From contig CM019708.1 in assembly GCA_009760885.1 (NCBI GenBank), positions 11,460,931 through 11,524,930 of the forward strand: DNA of 64,000 nucleotides, in the 5' to 3' direction. Both the position numbers and the translations under genes were made by a program. The notes beneath the pieces were generated by a model. It saw only the letters and a list, made by a program, of their open reading frames with translations, was not told the DNA's origin and searched no databases. This document shows, one piece after another, positions 29,432 through 41,800 of the stretch. Each line of letters begins with the position of its first letter. The stretch's first letter is position 1. Origin of the DNA: Achatina immaculata (lineage: Eukaryota; Mollusca; Gastropoda; Stylommatophora; Achatinidae).

Positions 29432-29514
29432 TTAGTGGACAAACTTTGAAATAAAGGATATAATTAGTAAACCCACCATCAGTTTCTGTGACGAAGGTAA
29501 ACACATCGAGCACC
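29432..29514 (-). CDS. Cys-module gene, candidate last exon
   Basis: After the acceptor CTTCACAG the phase-1 frame reads CSMCLPSSQKLMVGLLIISF, ISKFVH and then TAA at 29432-29434. The hydrophobic stretch LMVGLLIISFI close to the C-terminus could be a GPI-attachment signal or a short membrane anchor. Alternatively the exon may be shorter, with a donor at GTGGGT. No other terminal exon was found. Confidence 0.45.
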
Positions 29515-30844
29515 CTGTGAAGAATACAATATATAAATTAGATTGCCTGCTCTTCTGAAATTATGAGCTGAAGAGAACCAAAATACTGATACATAGCTGA
29601 CTTTAGCCGCATAAAATTTAAACTATGAGCATTTCTTAGGATCATCATCTATAAACTGGGTTCAGAATTGTGGGTGCCTCAGTCTCCTTCTTAACTCTTT
29701 GCCTGTCAAACAACATTCACAAAATATGAACATTGTTTTATTATCAAATGTCACAACAACAATCTTTTGCCAGGAAATGATGCATTACATACTTCTGGCT
29801 CTTAAGGAAGTTTTAAATTGTGAATTCCAAATTACAGACCAAAGTTGTATGACTAGCTAATTTATTATTTTTATATTTCTTTTTCGATTCTTAACCTGCC
29901 AAACAGCACCCACGACTTGAGAAAATATTTGTAATAAAAAAAAAAATATCTCAATCACTTACAGGGAAATGATATGATTCCTAACATTGATGGTAGTTTA
30001 CAATTTCAAACTAACAACTGTGGAACAAAACCATATGACTTGCTATTTTTTTTTTCTAGATTTATAAAAGCCATTTAAATGGCTCATGGCAGATTAAAAA
30101 ATTAAAGTCATTTAAATAGGGCATGGTGAGCTAAGAGTTAAAATATCTTTCAGAGTACAGCTTCTGATGACAAAAATTCTAATTTGATATACAATTCTTC
30201 ATGTACCCATAAGATAACTTTGTATTCAGTACTGCCATATTTAACATCAGCTTTTTCATCCGCAGCAAAGATGCATTATTTTAGCTGTAATTGACTTTGT
30301 TCAGCACAGTGATGTCCAGCAATAACTCTCAACTGCTAGCATCTGCCTGTATCAAAATTATCTTATTACATCAGAAGTGCCCACATTATTATTTACATAC
30401 AGCTGAAATTAAATATACAGTATTAAAACTATGCAAATAAAGCTAAAATTATTTGTGTAAACTGAAGCTATAAATGACTCACATTAACCCAACCATCAGA
30501 AATCAAAGTATCACATTTTCTAAGATGAGATGATGCAGAATAGCTTGGAAAGATGAAAAGAGGGGAAAAAAAAAAACATCTTAAAAGAACTTGATATGGA
30601 TGAAGATTGGTTCTTCAGCTCCGTGAGGAAAAGAAAGTTATCCTCCTGTAATCATGTTAAATGACTTAATGGCCTGAAGAAAACGACGGAGAATATGGTT
30701 CTCAGAAAATAAGAAAGAGGGCAACCAAGGACCCAGGATATTACTGACACTAAAAACACCGCTTTCAATAAAACAAGGCATCCTGGCTAGACAACAAGAT
30801 TCTTTCAGAATGCCTTTCAAGATGGCTATTTCTGTGAATTAATG

Positions 30845-30889
<45 letters not shown>

Positions 30890-32776
30890 ATACACACACA
30901 CAGGCACAGAAATTTACTGAGAACTAACAATTTGAAGAAAGTGCTCGGGCAGTAAGACTTTTAAAAAAAATTTTATTCTGAAAAAATTCCCCAAAATAAA
31001 AACTCTTTTCTCTTCTTGTGGTTAAATATCTTCTCCCTGAAAAAAAAACAAAAACAAAAAACATTAGCACTGATAATTAAAGAAACAGTTTTACTGAAGT
31101 CAGACTTTTTAAATTACAACTTACCTCTTGTTGCAGACTCATTCTCTACTTGAGGCTGGCTGTTGTTTGTGTTGGTAAGAGCATCACTTCCAAAGTTGCT
31201 GCTCTGCTGTGGAACTGTTTCTGTAAAATTACCTGAATTTGTAAATAAACAACAATTAGAGAATATTATATTTGAAAAATATTAAAAACATTCTCAGCCA
31301 TATCATAAAGCAATATACAAAAATGAAGACCAGATTTGAGTGAAAACCTGTAGGGAGAAGTGCAAGCGGGCAATAGATGGGTGGAAAGCATCAAGAGAGA
31401 GGATTCAATATGCCCAGGTGCACCATGAAAGCAAAGGACAGACTGGAGATCCATTACTCCCAACCTTTCCTGGGGAGATAGCATAAGATGATAATTCAAA
31501 TACATAATATTATGAAAACCAAACTTCCTTCTCTTTGCATTATTTCTCAAATGACTAATCCAGTTTCAGACGTGAACTTTATTCTGGTAAAAAGGTACAG
31601 TGAGATCTAGGGGATATGGCGTCAGCGTCATATTTTCCTTGACCTGTCGACACACTATAGGATGATGTGGTATGCATCAAGCCTGGTCCCCTTTTCTTCA
31701 GAAGGAAACATGTCTACAGCCGCATGACTGGGGAATTTCCAGCTGGGTACCGTGGTGTGAAAAATGAAAACAGCAAATGTATGACTAGCTAATTTATTAT
31801 TTTTATATTTCTTTTTCGATTCTTAACCTGCCAAACAGCACCCACGACTTGAGAAAATATTTGTAATAAAAAAAAAAATATCTCAATCACTTACAGGGAA
31901 ATGATATGATTCCTAACATTGATGGTAGTTTACAATTTCAAACTAACAACTGTGGAACAAAACCATATGACTTGCTATTTTTTTTTTCTAGATTTATAAA
32001 AGCCATTTAAATGGCTCATGGCAGATTAAAAAATTAAAGTCATTTAAATAGGGCATGGTGAGCTAAGAGTTAAAATATCTTTCAGAGTACAGCTTCTGAT
32101 GACAAAAATTCTAATTTGATATACAATTCTTCATGTACCCATAAGATAACTTTGTATTCAGTACTGCCATATTTAACATCAGCTTTTTCATCCGCAGCAA
32201 AGATGCATTATTTTAGCTGTAATTGACTTTGTTCAGCACAGTGATGTCCAGCAATAACTCTCAACTGCTAGCATCTGCCTGTATCAAAATTATCTTATTA
32301 CATCAGAAGTGCCCACATTATTATTTACATACAGCTGAAATTAAATATACAGTATTAAAACTATGCAAATAAAGCTAAAATTATTTGTGTAAACTGAAGC
32401 TATAAATGACTCACATTAACCCAACCATCAGAAATCAAAGTATCACATTTTCTAAGATGAGATGATGCAGAATAGCTTGGAAAGATGAAAAGAGGGGAAA
32501 AAAAAAAACATCTTAAAAGAACTTGATATGGATGAAGATTGGTTCTTCAGCTCCGTGAGGAAAAGAAAGTTATCCTCCTGTAATCATGTTAAATGACTTA
32601 ATGGCCTGAAGAAAACGACGGAGAATATGGTTCTCAGAAAATAAGAAAGAGGGCAACCAAGGACCCAGGATATTACTGACACTAAAAACACCGCTTTCAA
32701 TAAAACAAGGCATCCTGGCTAGACAACAAGATTCTTTCAGAATGCCTTTCAAGATGGCTATTTCTGTGAATTAATG

Positions 32777-32823
<47 letters not shown>

Positions 32824-35800
32824 ATACACACACACAGGCACAGAAATTTACTGAGAACTAACAATTTGAAGAAAGTGCTCGGGCAGTAAGACTTTTAAAA
32901 AAAATTTTATTCTGAAAAAATTCCCCAAAATAAAAACTCTTTTCTCTTCTTGTGGTTAAATATCTTCTCCCTGAAAAAAAAACAAAAAACAAAAAACATT
33001 AGCACTGATAATTAAAGAAACAGTTTTACTGAAGTCAGACTTTTTAAATTACAACTTACCTCTTGTTGCAGACTCATTCTCTACTTGAGGCTGGCTGTTG
33101 TTTGTGTTGGTAAGAGCATCACTTCCAAAGTTGCTGCTCTGCTGTGGAACTGTTTCTGTAAAATTACCTGAATTTGTAAATAAACAACAATTAGAGAATA
33201 TTATATTTGAAAAATATTAAAAACATTCTCAGCCATATCATAAAGCAATATACAAAAATGAAGACCAGATTTGAGTGAAAACCTGTAGGGAGAAGTGCAA
33301 GCGGGCAATAGATGGGTGGAAAGCATCAAGAGAGAGGATTCAATATGCCCAGGTGCACCATGAAAGCAAAGGACAGACTGGAGATCCATTACTCCCAACC
33401 TTTCCTGGGGAGATAGCATAAGATGATAATTCAAATACATAATATTATGAAAACCAAACTTCCTTCTCTTTGCATTATTTCTCAAATGACTAATCCAGTT
33501 TCAGACGTGAACTTTATTCTGGTAAAAAGGTACAGTGAGATCTAGGGGATATGGCGTCAGCGTCATATTTTCCTTGACCTGTCGACACACTATAGGATGA
33601 TGTGGTATGCATCAAGCCTGGTCCCCTTTTCTTCAGAAGGAAACATGTCTACAGCCGCATGACTGGGGAATTTCCAGCTGGGTACCGTGGTGTGAAAAAT
33701 GAAAACAGCAAATGGATGACGAGAACGTTTTTAAATTTCTCACAAAGCATGCTGGGTAGATATTGCTTAGTTGATCACTGTCCAAGGACACGGGTGAATG
33801 GACATGCTGAGTAAAAAATAAATAAGAAACAAATAAAGACTTTTACAACAATGATTCCCTAAATATGTGGTACCATTTCCTCCACCTGCTCCTCCCCCAG
33901 AGATGTTTGGAAGATTTGGGTGGGGCTGGGAGAAGAGAAAGTGAGCAATAGTGGACATCAGAACTCAGCTGAGGGTGGGGCTAGGAGAAGAGAAAGTGAG
34001 CAGTAGTAGACATTAGAACCCAGCTGAGGGTGGGGCTAGGAGAAGAGAAAGTGAGCAGTAGTGGACATTAGAACCCAGCTGAGGGTGGGGCTAGGAGAAG
34101 AGAAGGTGAGCAGTAGTAGACATTAGAACCCAGCTGAGGGTGGGGCTAAGAGAAAGAAAAGTGAGCAGTAGTAGACATTAGAACCCAGCTGAGGGTGGGG
34201 CTAGGAGAAGAGAAAGTGAGCAGTAGTGGACATTAGAACCCAGCTGAGGGTGGGGCTAGGAGAAGAGAAGGTGAGCAGTAGTAGACATTAGAACCCAGCT
34301 GAGGGTGGGGCTAAGAGAAAGAAAAGTGAGCAGTAGTAGACATTAGAACCCAGCTGAGGGTGGGGCTAGGAGAAAGAAAAGTGAGCAGTAGTAGACATTA
34401 GAACCCAGCTGAGGGTGGGGCTAGGAGAAGAGAAAGTGAGCAGTAGTAGACATTAGAACCCAGCTGAGGGTGGGGCTAGGAGAAGAGAAAGTGAGCAGTA
34501 GTAGACATTAGAACCCAGCTGAGGGTGGGGCTAAGAGAAAGAAAAGTGAGCAGTAGTAGACATTAGAACCCAGCTGAGGGTGGGGCTAGGAGAAGAGAAA
34601 GTGAGCAGTAGTAGACATTAGAACCCAGCTGAGGGTGGGACTAGGAGAAGAGAAAGTGAGCAGTAGTAGACATTAGAACCCAGCTGAGGGTGGGGCTAAG
34701 AGAAAGAAAAGTGAGCAGTAGTAGACATTAGAACTCAGCTGAGGGTGTGGGGCTAGGAGAAGAGAAAGTGAGCAGTAGTAGACATTAGAACTCAGCTGAG
34801 GGTGGGGCTAGGAGAAGAGAAAGTGAGCAGTAGTGGACATTAGAACTTAGCTGAGAGTGAGGCTGAGAGAGGAGAAAGTGAGCAGTAGTAGACATTAGAA
34901 CTCAGCTGAGGGTGGGGCTAGGAGAAGAGAAAGTGAGCAGTAGTAGACATTAGAACCCAGCTGAGGGTGGGGCTAAGAGAAAGAAAAGTGAGCAGTAGTA
35001 GACATTAGAACCCAGCTGAGGGTGGGGCTAGGAGAAGAGAAAGTGAGCAGTAGTGGACATTAGAACCCAGCTGAGGGTGGGGCTAGGAGAAAGAAAAGTG
35101 AGCAGTAGTAGACATTAGAACCCAGCTGAGGGTGGGGCTAGGAGAAGAGAAAGTGAGCAGTAGTGGACATTAGAACCCAGCTGAGGGTGGGGCTAAGAGA
35201 AAGAAAAGTGAGCAGTAGTAGACATTAGAACTTAGCTGAGGGTGGGGCTAGGAGAAGAGAAAGTGAGCAGTAGTAGACATTAGAAGTTAGCTGAGGGTGG
35301 GGCTAGGAGAAGAGAAAGTGAGCAGTAGTAGACATTAGAACCCAGCTGAGGGTGGGGCTAGGAGAAAGAAAAGTGAGCAGTAGTAGACATTAGAACTTAG
35401 GGGCTAGGAGAAAGAAAAGTGAGCAGTAGTAGACATTAGAACTTAGCTGAGGGTGGGGCTAGGAGAAAGAAAAGTGAGCAGTAGTAGACATTAGAACCCA
35501 GCTGAGGGTGGGGCTAGGAGAAAGAAAAGTGAGCAGTAGTAGACATTAGAACTTAGCTGAGGGTGGGGCTAGGAGAAAGAAAAGTGAGCAGTAGTAGACA
35601 TTAGAACCCAGCTGAAGGTGGGGCTAGGAGAAGAGAAAGTGAGCAATAGTGGACATTAGAACCCAGCTGAGGGTGGGGCTAGGAGAAGAGAAAGTGAGCA
35701 GTAGTGGACATTAGAACCCAGCTGAGGGTGGGGTTGGGAGAAGAGAAAGTGAGCAGTAGTGGACATTAGAACTCAGCTGAGGGTGGGGTTGGGAGAAGAG

Positions 35801-38800
35801 AAAGTGAGCAGTAGTGGACATTAGAACCCAGCTGAGGGTGGGGCTAAGAGAAAGAAAAGTGAGCAGTAGTAGACATTAGAACCCAGCTGAGGGTGGGGCT
35901 AGGAGAAAGAAAAGTGAGCAATAGTAGACATTAGAACCCAGCTGAGGTAAAAAAAACATTATTAGAGGCTCCAGGGATGTGGTGAGTGAGGCAAGGGGGC
36001 AACATCCAAAAGTGTCTGGAAACCACTTCTTTAGAGCAAAAGTGACTACAGGCATCCCCAACTAATTTGGTTAGGGAAAAGAGTAATGCCGAATGTCAAA
36101 TTTGGTGAAAAAGTTGAATCCAGTCTTCTTCCTTTTTTTTCAGTTTGCATGTGCATTTTGGCCACCTAAAAAAAAAACCAGAAATAACACGCTATATAAC
36201 ACTTATAGATGCATGCAAAAGATAAATAAACAAAAATCAACTGTCCCACCTTCTAGTGACTTTGCTATGTACTGGCACAGCATTTTTAATTTACTTTTCA
36301 TTCATTAGCTTTCATAATTGTACTAAAGTTGAACAAGTTTGAGGTCTATATCAGCATGGAACATATTTTTGCCACTAAATTGTATTAGTTTTTAGCTTCT
36401 CTTCAAATTCAGAACCTTATGGAATCATTTAACTCTAACAGCACATTTAGGAGGCACAATAAATATTACAAACACAAATATTGTTATAAAAGTATTATAA
36501 GCATAAATATAAAAACACTATTAGTATTAGCTCAAGCAACCACTCTGAGCAACTTCTGAAAGAGAGACTGATGGTGCCAAGTCTAGTTTGGTGTGATATG
36601 TCTCACTGGTCAGAGCAGAACTACATGGAATATGGGTGAAATTAGTTGACAGAGTAGACCATGTGGTTGGTCAAATGCATGGGTTCTGTTACTGATGTCA
36701 GTAAAACTGACCTTGCCCAAGATTCAGTACTATCTGTTAGTGGTATTGCTAGTAACAGGCCAATGTGCTTCTTGAACATAGAAAATGGTATAGCACAATA
36801 AATAGTTCTAATAGTTCTTCTGAGAAGCCTATTTCTTTGGTTCCTATGTTCCATCCAGTGCAGAGTCTGTACTTTACCAATCATCACAGCACTGACTGCA
36901 GAAGCACAAGATCACCATTCTAGGAAAGATGAATGAAAGAATCAAACTCGCCTCCATCGCATCCTTCATGCTTGTTCACGAGCAGGGCAAGAAATGAGAC
37001 AGCCTCTCCTGTGCTGGACAGGCCGCAGCTTGCCAGAGCTTGATTAGAGCACTGGATCAGGGTCACTGTGCCCCTGTGTGAAGAAGAATAAAATAATTCC
37101 TTAAATGAAACATATTACTTCAGGTTTCTACACAAATATATATTCTTTTTTTTTTCATATAAAAAAAAGGTAAAGGTAATCCTCTCATGCCTTTAGAGGC
37201 ACATAGGGATATGGTGTTAGTGCCCATATTTTCCTTGACCTGTCAGCACACTAGAGGGTGATATGGTCAGTATCATGCTGGCCGTCTTTCCTTCCCCAAC
37301 TTCAGAAGAAGTCAGGTCCCCATTTCTACAGCTGGGTGATTGATATATTTTTGATATACACAAGCATAAAGTCTTTGAGTTGTACACAAACATATATTAT
37401 TTAGAATGGTCACAGGCATATATTTTAAGATCTTCACTAACATATATTCTTTGGGAATCACACAAGTATATGTTATCTGGGACTCACAATAGTCAATAAA
37501 AACAGAGGTTGACAGAATGACAATAATAATTTTAATTGGCCAGTTTTACAGTACGTTATGCTTCTGAGACAATCATTATTTTTATAACACATCACTTGGA
37601 AACAACAGCTGTAAAATATGACAGTTACTATCTTTTTCTCGGTGATCAGTAGCTGCTCACTTAAAGTTGGCCAATGCGACCGGACATTGTAGTGTACTCC
37701 ATAGAAAAACAGGAATTAATAATAATCGAGTTTACGGTTCCATACGAAACAAGAATAGAGGAGTAGAATTTATTCAAATGTGAGAAGTACAATGATCTGG
37801 TCAAGCAACTGAGGCAGGAGGCAGGAGTCAAGGCAAAAGTTATAGCAAAAAAAAAAATACCAATCGAACATCAGGGATACCAACTCCAAAAAACAGGTAC
37901 CCTATCTTTACTGGCTAGCAAAACAGGATTTGAAATTAGCAAGGAAAAAACAAAAATACTGAAACTTCCCATTAACCAAAAAGGAAAAATATACACAGAA
38001 GGAACAAGTGTTGAAGAAGTCAATCAATTTATATACCTCAGCAGATATATATAGACCAGGATGGTGACACCAGAAAGGAAGTTAGAATTAGAATTGCAAA
38101 AGCGCACTGACTTTCAAGAATCTTGAGAATATACGGCATTCAAAAGTTACAAGCACAAAAACCAAGCTCAGACTATTCAATTTAAATGTAATATCCACCC
38201 TCATTTATGCATGTGAAAGATAGAAAACAACTAAAGAAATAAACAAGAAATTAGACTTTTTCTAAAATAAATGCCTAAGGAAAATACTCAGTATAAAGTG
38301 GAATGAATTCAAGAACAACACAGAGATAAGACAGATAAGTGAACAACAACCTGTCTTATGGGTGATAAGAAAAAAAGGAGATGTATGTACATGTATGTAG
38401 GCCATGTGATGAGAAGAAACGATCATTGAATCCCAAAACAAGCTATCAAGTGGAACACAACAGGCTGATGAAAAAGAGGTTGACAACGTGAAACTCTAAA
38501 GAGGACATTGATGAGGTTGAAAAGCTTGCCGAAAACAGGAAAACTATGCAAGCCCTATGTGACATTTGATGGCACGGGAAGGATGTAAGATTAAGACTGG
38601 TACCTGTTTCACTGTAGTTCTTATCTTTCACCATATTGTGCACAGAAGTGCTATAGTAACTATGGAGGCTAAACTAGGACCAATCAGAAATGATGACTGT
38701 AATCAAAGCACTGGTACTTACATGCTTATCTTGAAAGACAATGGCAAGTTTTTTTAACTGTTTGAAATGGAAGTATGGTGAACCAAATGATAATATATAT

Positions 38801-41800
38801 ATATTTTTTTTTTTACTGTCACTCACAAACAAACTTTCTCATAGTCCTTGGCAATGAGTGCCTGAGTAAGCTGCTCATCGTACTGGCTGGCACATGTGAT
38901 GACAGCTGGGCACTTGCTTGACCACTGCAGCAATGCTGGATCTTTTGAAAAATATCAAATATTTGATCTACCTATTCCATACTCAAAATAAACAATACCT
39001 CTTGTATTATACTTCTCTAGCAAATACCTTTCAAATAAAAAAAGCAGGAAACTGTCAAAGAAGATGAAAGAAATGCATTACTCTTTAATCATTAGAAGCA
39101 TCCCCCACATAATCATAGGAGAGTTGGCTGTATTACTTTTAAATGTTTGTGAGGTGAATTCTTGGTTTTAGTCATTTCTATAGACTACAGTAATTATTTC
39201 TCTTTCTGGACACTTTTCATGAAAATAATTGTGAAAATGCATTGCTACATATAAGGGACAAGTACGCTGTCCAATCTGGCAATTACCCATAGCTGACATG
39301 CTGGCCTCAGGGTTGGTGAACCATACCTGACCAAGACCCTGTCTCACCTCTCAGCTGCTATCCCTAGTAACAGGCCTAGCATGCCTAACAGGGCAGGTAT
39401 AGGAGGTGGAGTTTGCTAAAGAAGTACTGCATGCCCTGCTTTTTATCTGCACTTGTACTTGTACAAACTCCCTGTAACTGTGAGCTATTGTTCTTTGCAG
39501 CCGATGCTGTAGATGTGTTGAGGCACAGCATCGTATCAGCATGGGAGTGGGTTATGGTGGCTACTTTTTCAGTCCCTGAGTACAGCTAAAAAGCAGGGGG
39601 TGTGCGGTGCAGACTCCACCACCATGGGTACTGTGGCGATCTCTGCCCTGTTAGCCTGGCTAGGCCTGTTACTGGAGGTACCACGGAGAGGTAGGACAGG
39701 GTCTTGGTCAGCTATGGTTCATTAACCCTGGCACTGGCATATAAGCTATGAGTCGCTGATTGCCTCATTGGACAGCGTCTTCACCCCCAGCTGCACTCAG
39801 AAAAACAAAGCCACCTCAAGCAGTCTCTAAGCCAACATAAAGCTGTGGCTCAACATCCTCACCACTTTGGATGCAAAGAACACCAGCTCACAGTTCCAAG
39901 GAGATATTGAAGAAAAAGAAGAAAATTTTTTTTAACAAAGTGATCTTCCTTTCAGGATGCATCAGCAGCAGGCCATCTTGCCCACAATCGAGAGGCCTAC
40001 GGGAGTGCTGTTAGGGAGGCAAAGTTCAGCAAAGGACATGCAAATGAATGAATGAATGAGTCTTCCTTTCAATATTCTTCTGTTATAAGTAAAATAATAA
40101 TCCCCTTCATAACAATTCATAGCAAATTCTGCAACAATCAGCCTTATGTTGACAACAAAAAGATATTTTACTGTTAACATCAATCAGTCATTTGCATGTC
40201 CCTTGCGGAACTTTACCTCCCTAACAGCTCTCCTGTAGACCTCTCAGTTGTAAGCAAGATGGCCTGCTGCTGATGCATCCATTTGCAGATTATCAATGAT
40301 GTCTTGCAGCCATCTTCACCCTGGTCTTCCACTCTTTCTTTTTCCTATTATGTATCCTTCCAAGACGGTCTTCTCTAAATTATCATGACCTTTAATGTAT
40401 CCAAAATATTTAAGTTTACATAAGGAAATCTTAAATAGTGGGGAATTCACCGTCATCTCCCCCCAGGGAAATTTTAATCTTTGGGGAGGTTCGGGTGTTG
40501 TTGGGACCACAGATTGATGGACTCAAATTGTTGAAATATTATATGCATGCACATTATTTGAAACACACCTTTTTGAGTCAAACAGTCCTGGAAAGGAAGG
40601 TGGGGGGGGGGGTGTGGGGGTGGGGGGGGGGAATGACATTCTGACATACATGTGGTGACAGTCGTGTATGGGATAGAAAAGGTTAAGAATCCCTGGCTTA
40701 TACTTCTCATTCATTTGTTCATTAGATGCTGTGGCTACTGGGGACTGGCAAGCATGCTTGTCCATTCTGTACTTAGTGCTTCTAATCAGATTGCTTACCT
40801 TTCTTTTCCTTCTCTGGTTAGTTTATTCTGATATTTCTTGCTAAGTCTCTCACTTTCTTACTAACCCAGCATTTTTTTTTTTATTCCATGAAATGAGTGC
40901 AAGTTTTTTTCACGTGCAAACTTTCATATTTATCTTCTAACCTTTGTCTCTTGAAATTAGCAGTTTAATGTTGGAAGCTCAAGTTGCTTAGTTGATAGTG
41001 GCTTGTCTTATAACCTGAAATGTGGTGCCCTCAAGTAAATCCAGCTGCTGAAATGAGAACTTCTTCTTCTTCTTCTTCTAAATGAGAACAGCCTCTTAAA
41101 ATGAAGACTAACTACCTGCAGCCTGAAGTGGAACAAACTGTGTCCCCTTTTATCAGTAAATGAAAAGCAAACATTAAATGAAGTTTAGTCACACAAATAA
41201 GAAACACTGCCCAAGTCTTGTGTGAGTGAAAGAAAACAGATGTGAAATGAATAGGCACATTTACTTTTCATGTCAGAGTAGTAAATATCAGATAAAGTGT
41301 TTACCTTTGGCAAAGGCCACTTGTGGGGTGCCTGTTCGACGTGGCAATGCTGTGACTGCATCTGAAGTTTAAGGAAATATATATAAAATATGGTCATCAC
41401 AGGGTGAAATTTTCACATATGATCTAAGCAGGATTTCCATGTATATGATACCAACTTGGCTCTGAGTATAACACTGATAAAGCATGCTGAGAATAGGGAT
41501 CGTAGATACTATTACAAATCCTGTATGAACATCTTTTATGGAACAGCATAATTAGTTTACAAAAGACCATCATCTCTGCATTCTGGACATGTCCATACAT
41601 GCTTCAATCACTTCTATATTTTCTCAGTCAGTGTGCAATGACTGTTTTATAGCATTTGTCTTATGCTTGGCTGACCATCTTCTAGTGGCTTGTACTTGGT
41701 CATTCATGTTTTGTCACACCAAGTTTCATCCCTAGCTCCTTCATTCTTGACAAAGATGCTGATTCACAATTGTCAGTGCTTCTTCTTGTCTTTCAAAAGT

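Larger units (their letters stand above)
29846..33714. repeat. 1.93-kb direct tandem duplication containing an exon
   Basis: 29846-31779 is repeated as 31778-33714, with TG shared at the junction. The copies appear to differ only in simple-sequence length: one CT unit in the CT run (about 30847-30888 against 32779-32821) and one A in an A-rich run. Each unit carries the 96-bp exon and a SINE-B scrap at its right end. This is either a very recent duplication or a duplicated haplotype left in the assembly. Confidence 0.95.

Noticed and set aside
33935..35946. CRISPR-like array
   Set aside because: The 55-bp units follow one another directly without unique spacers, and the setting is eukaryotic. 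It is a minisatellite.
36093..36308. 71-codon plus-strand frame
   Set aside because: No homology, no splice context, AT-rich intron sequence on the strand opposite to the host gene.
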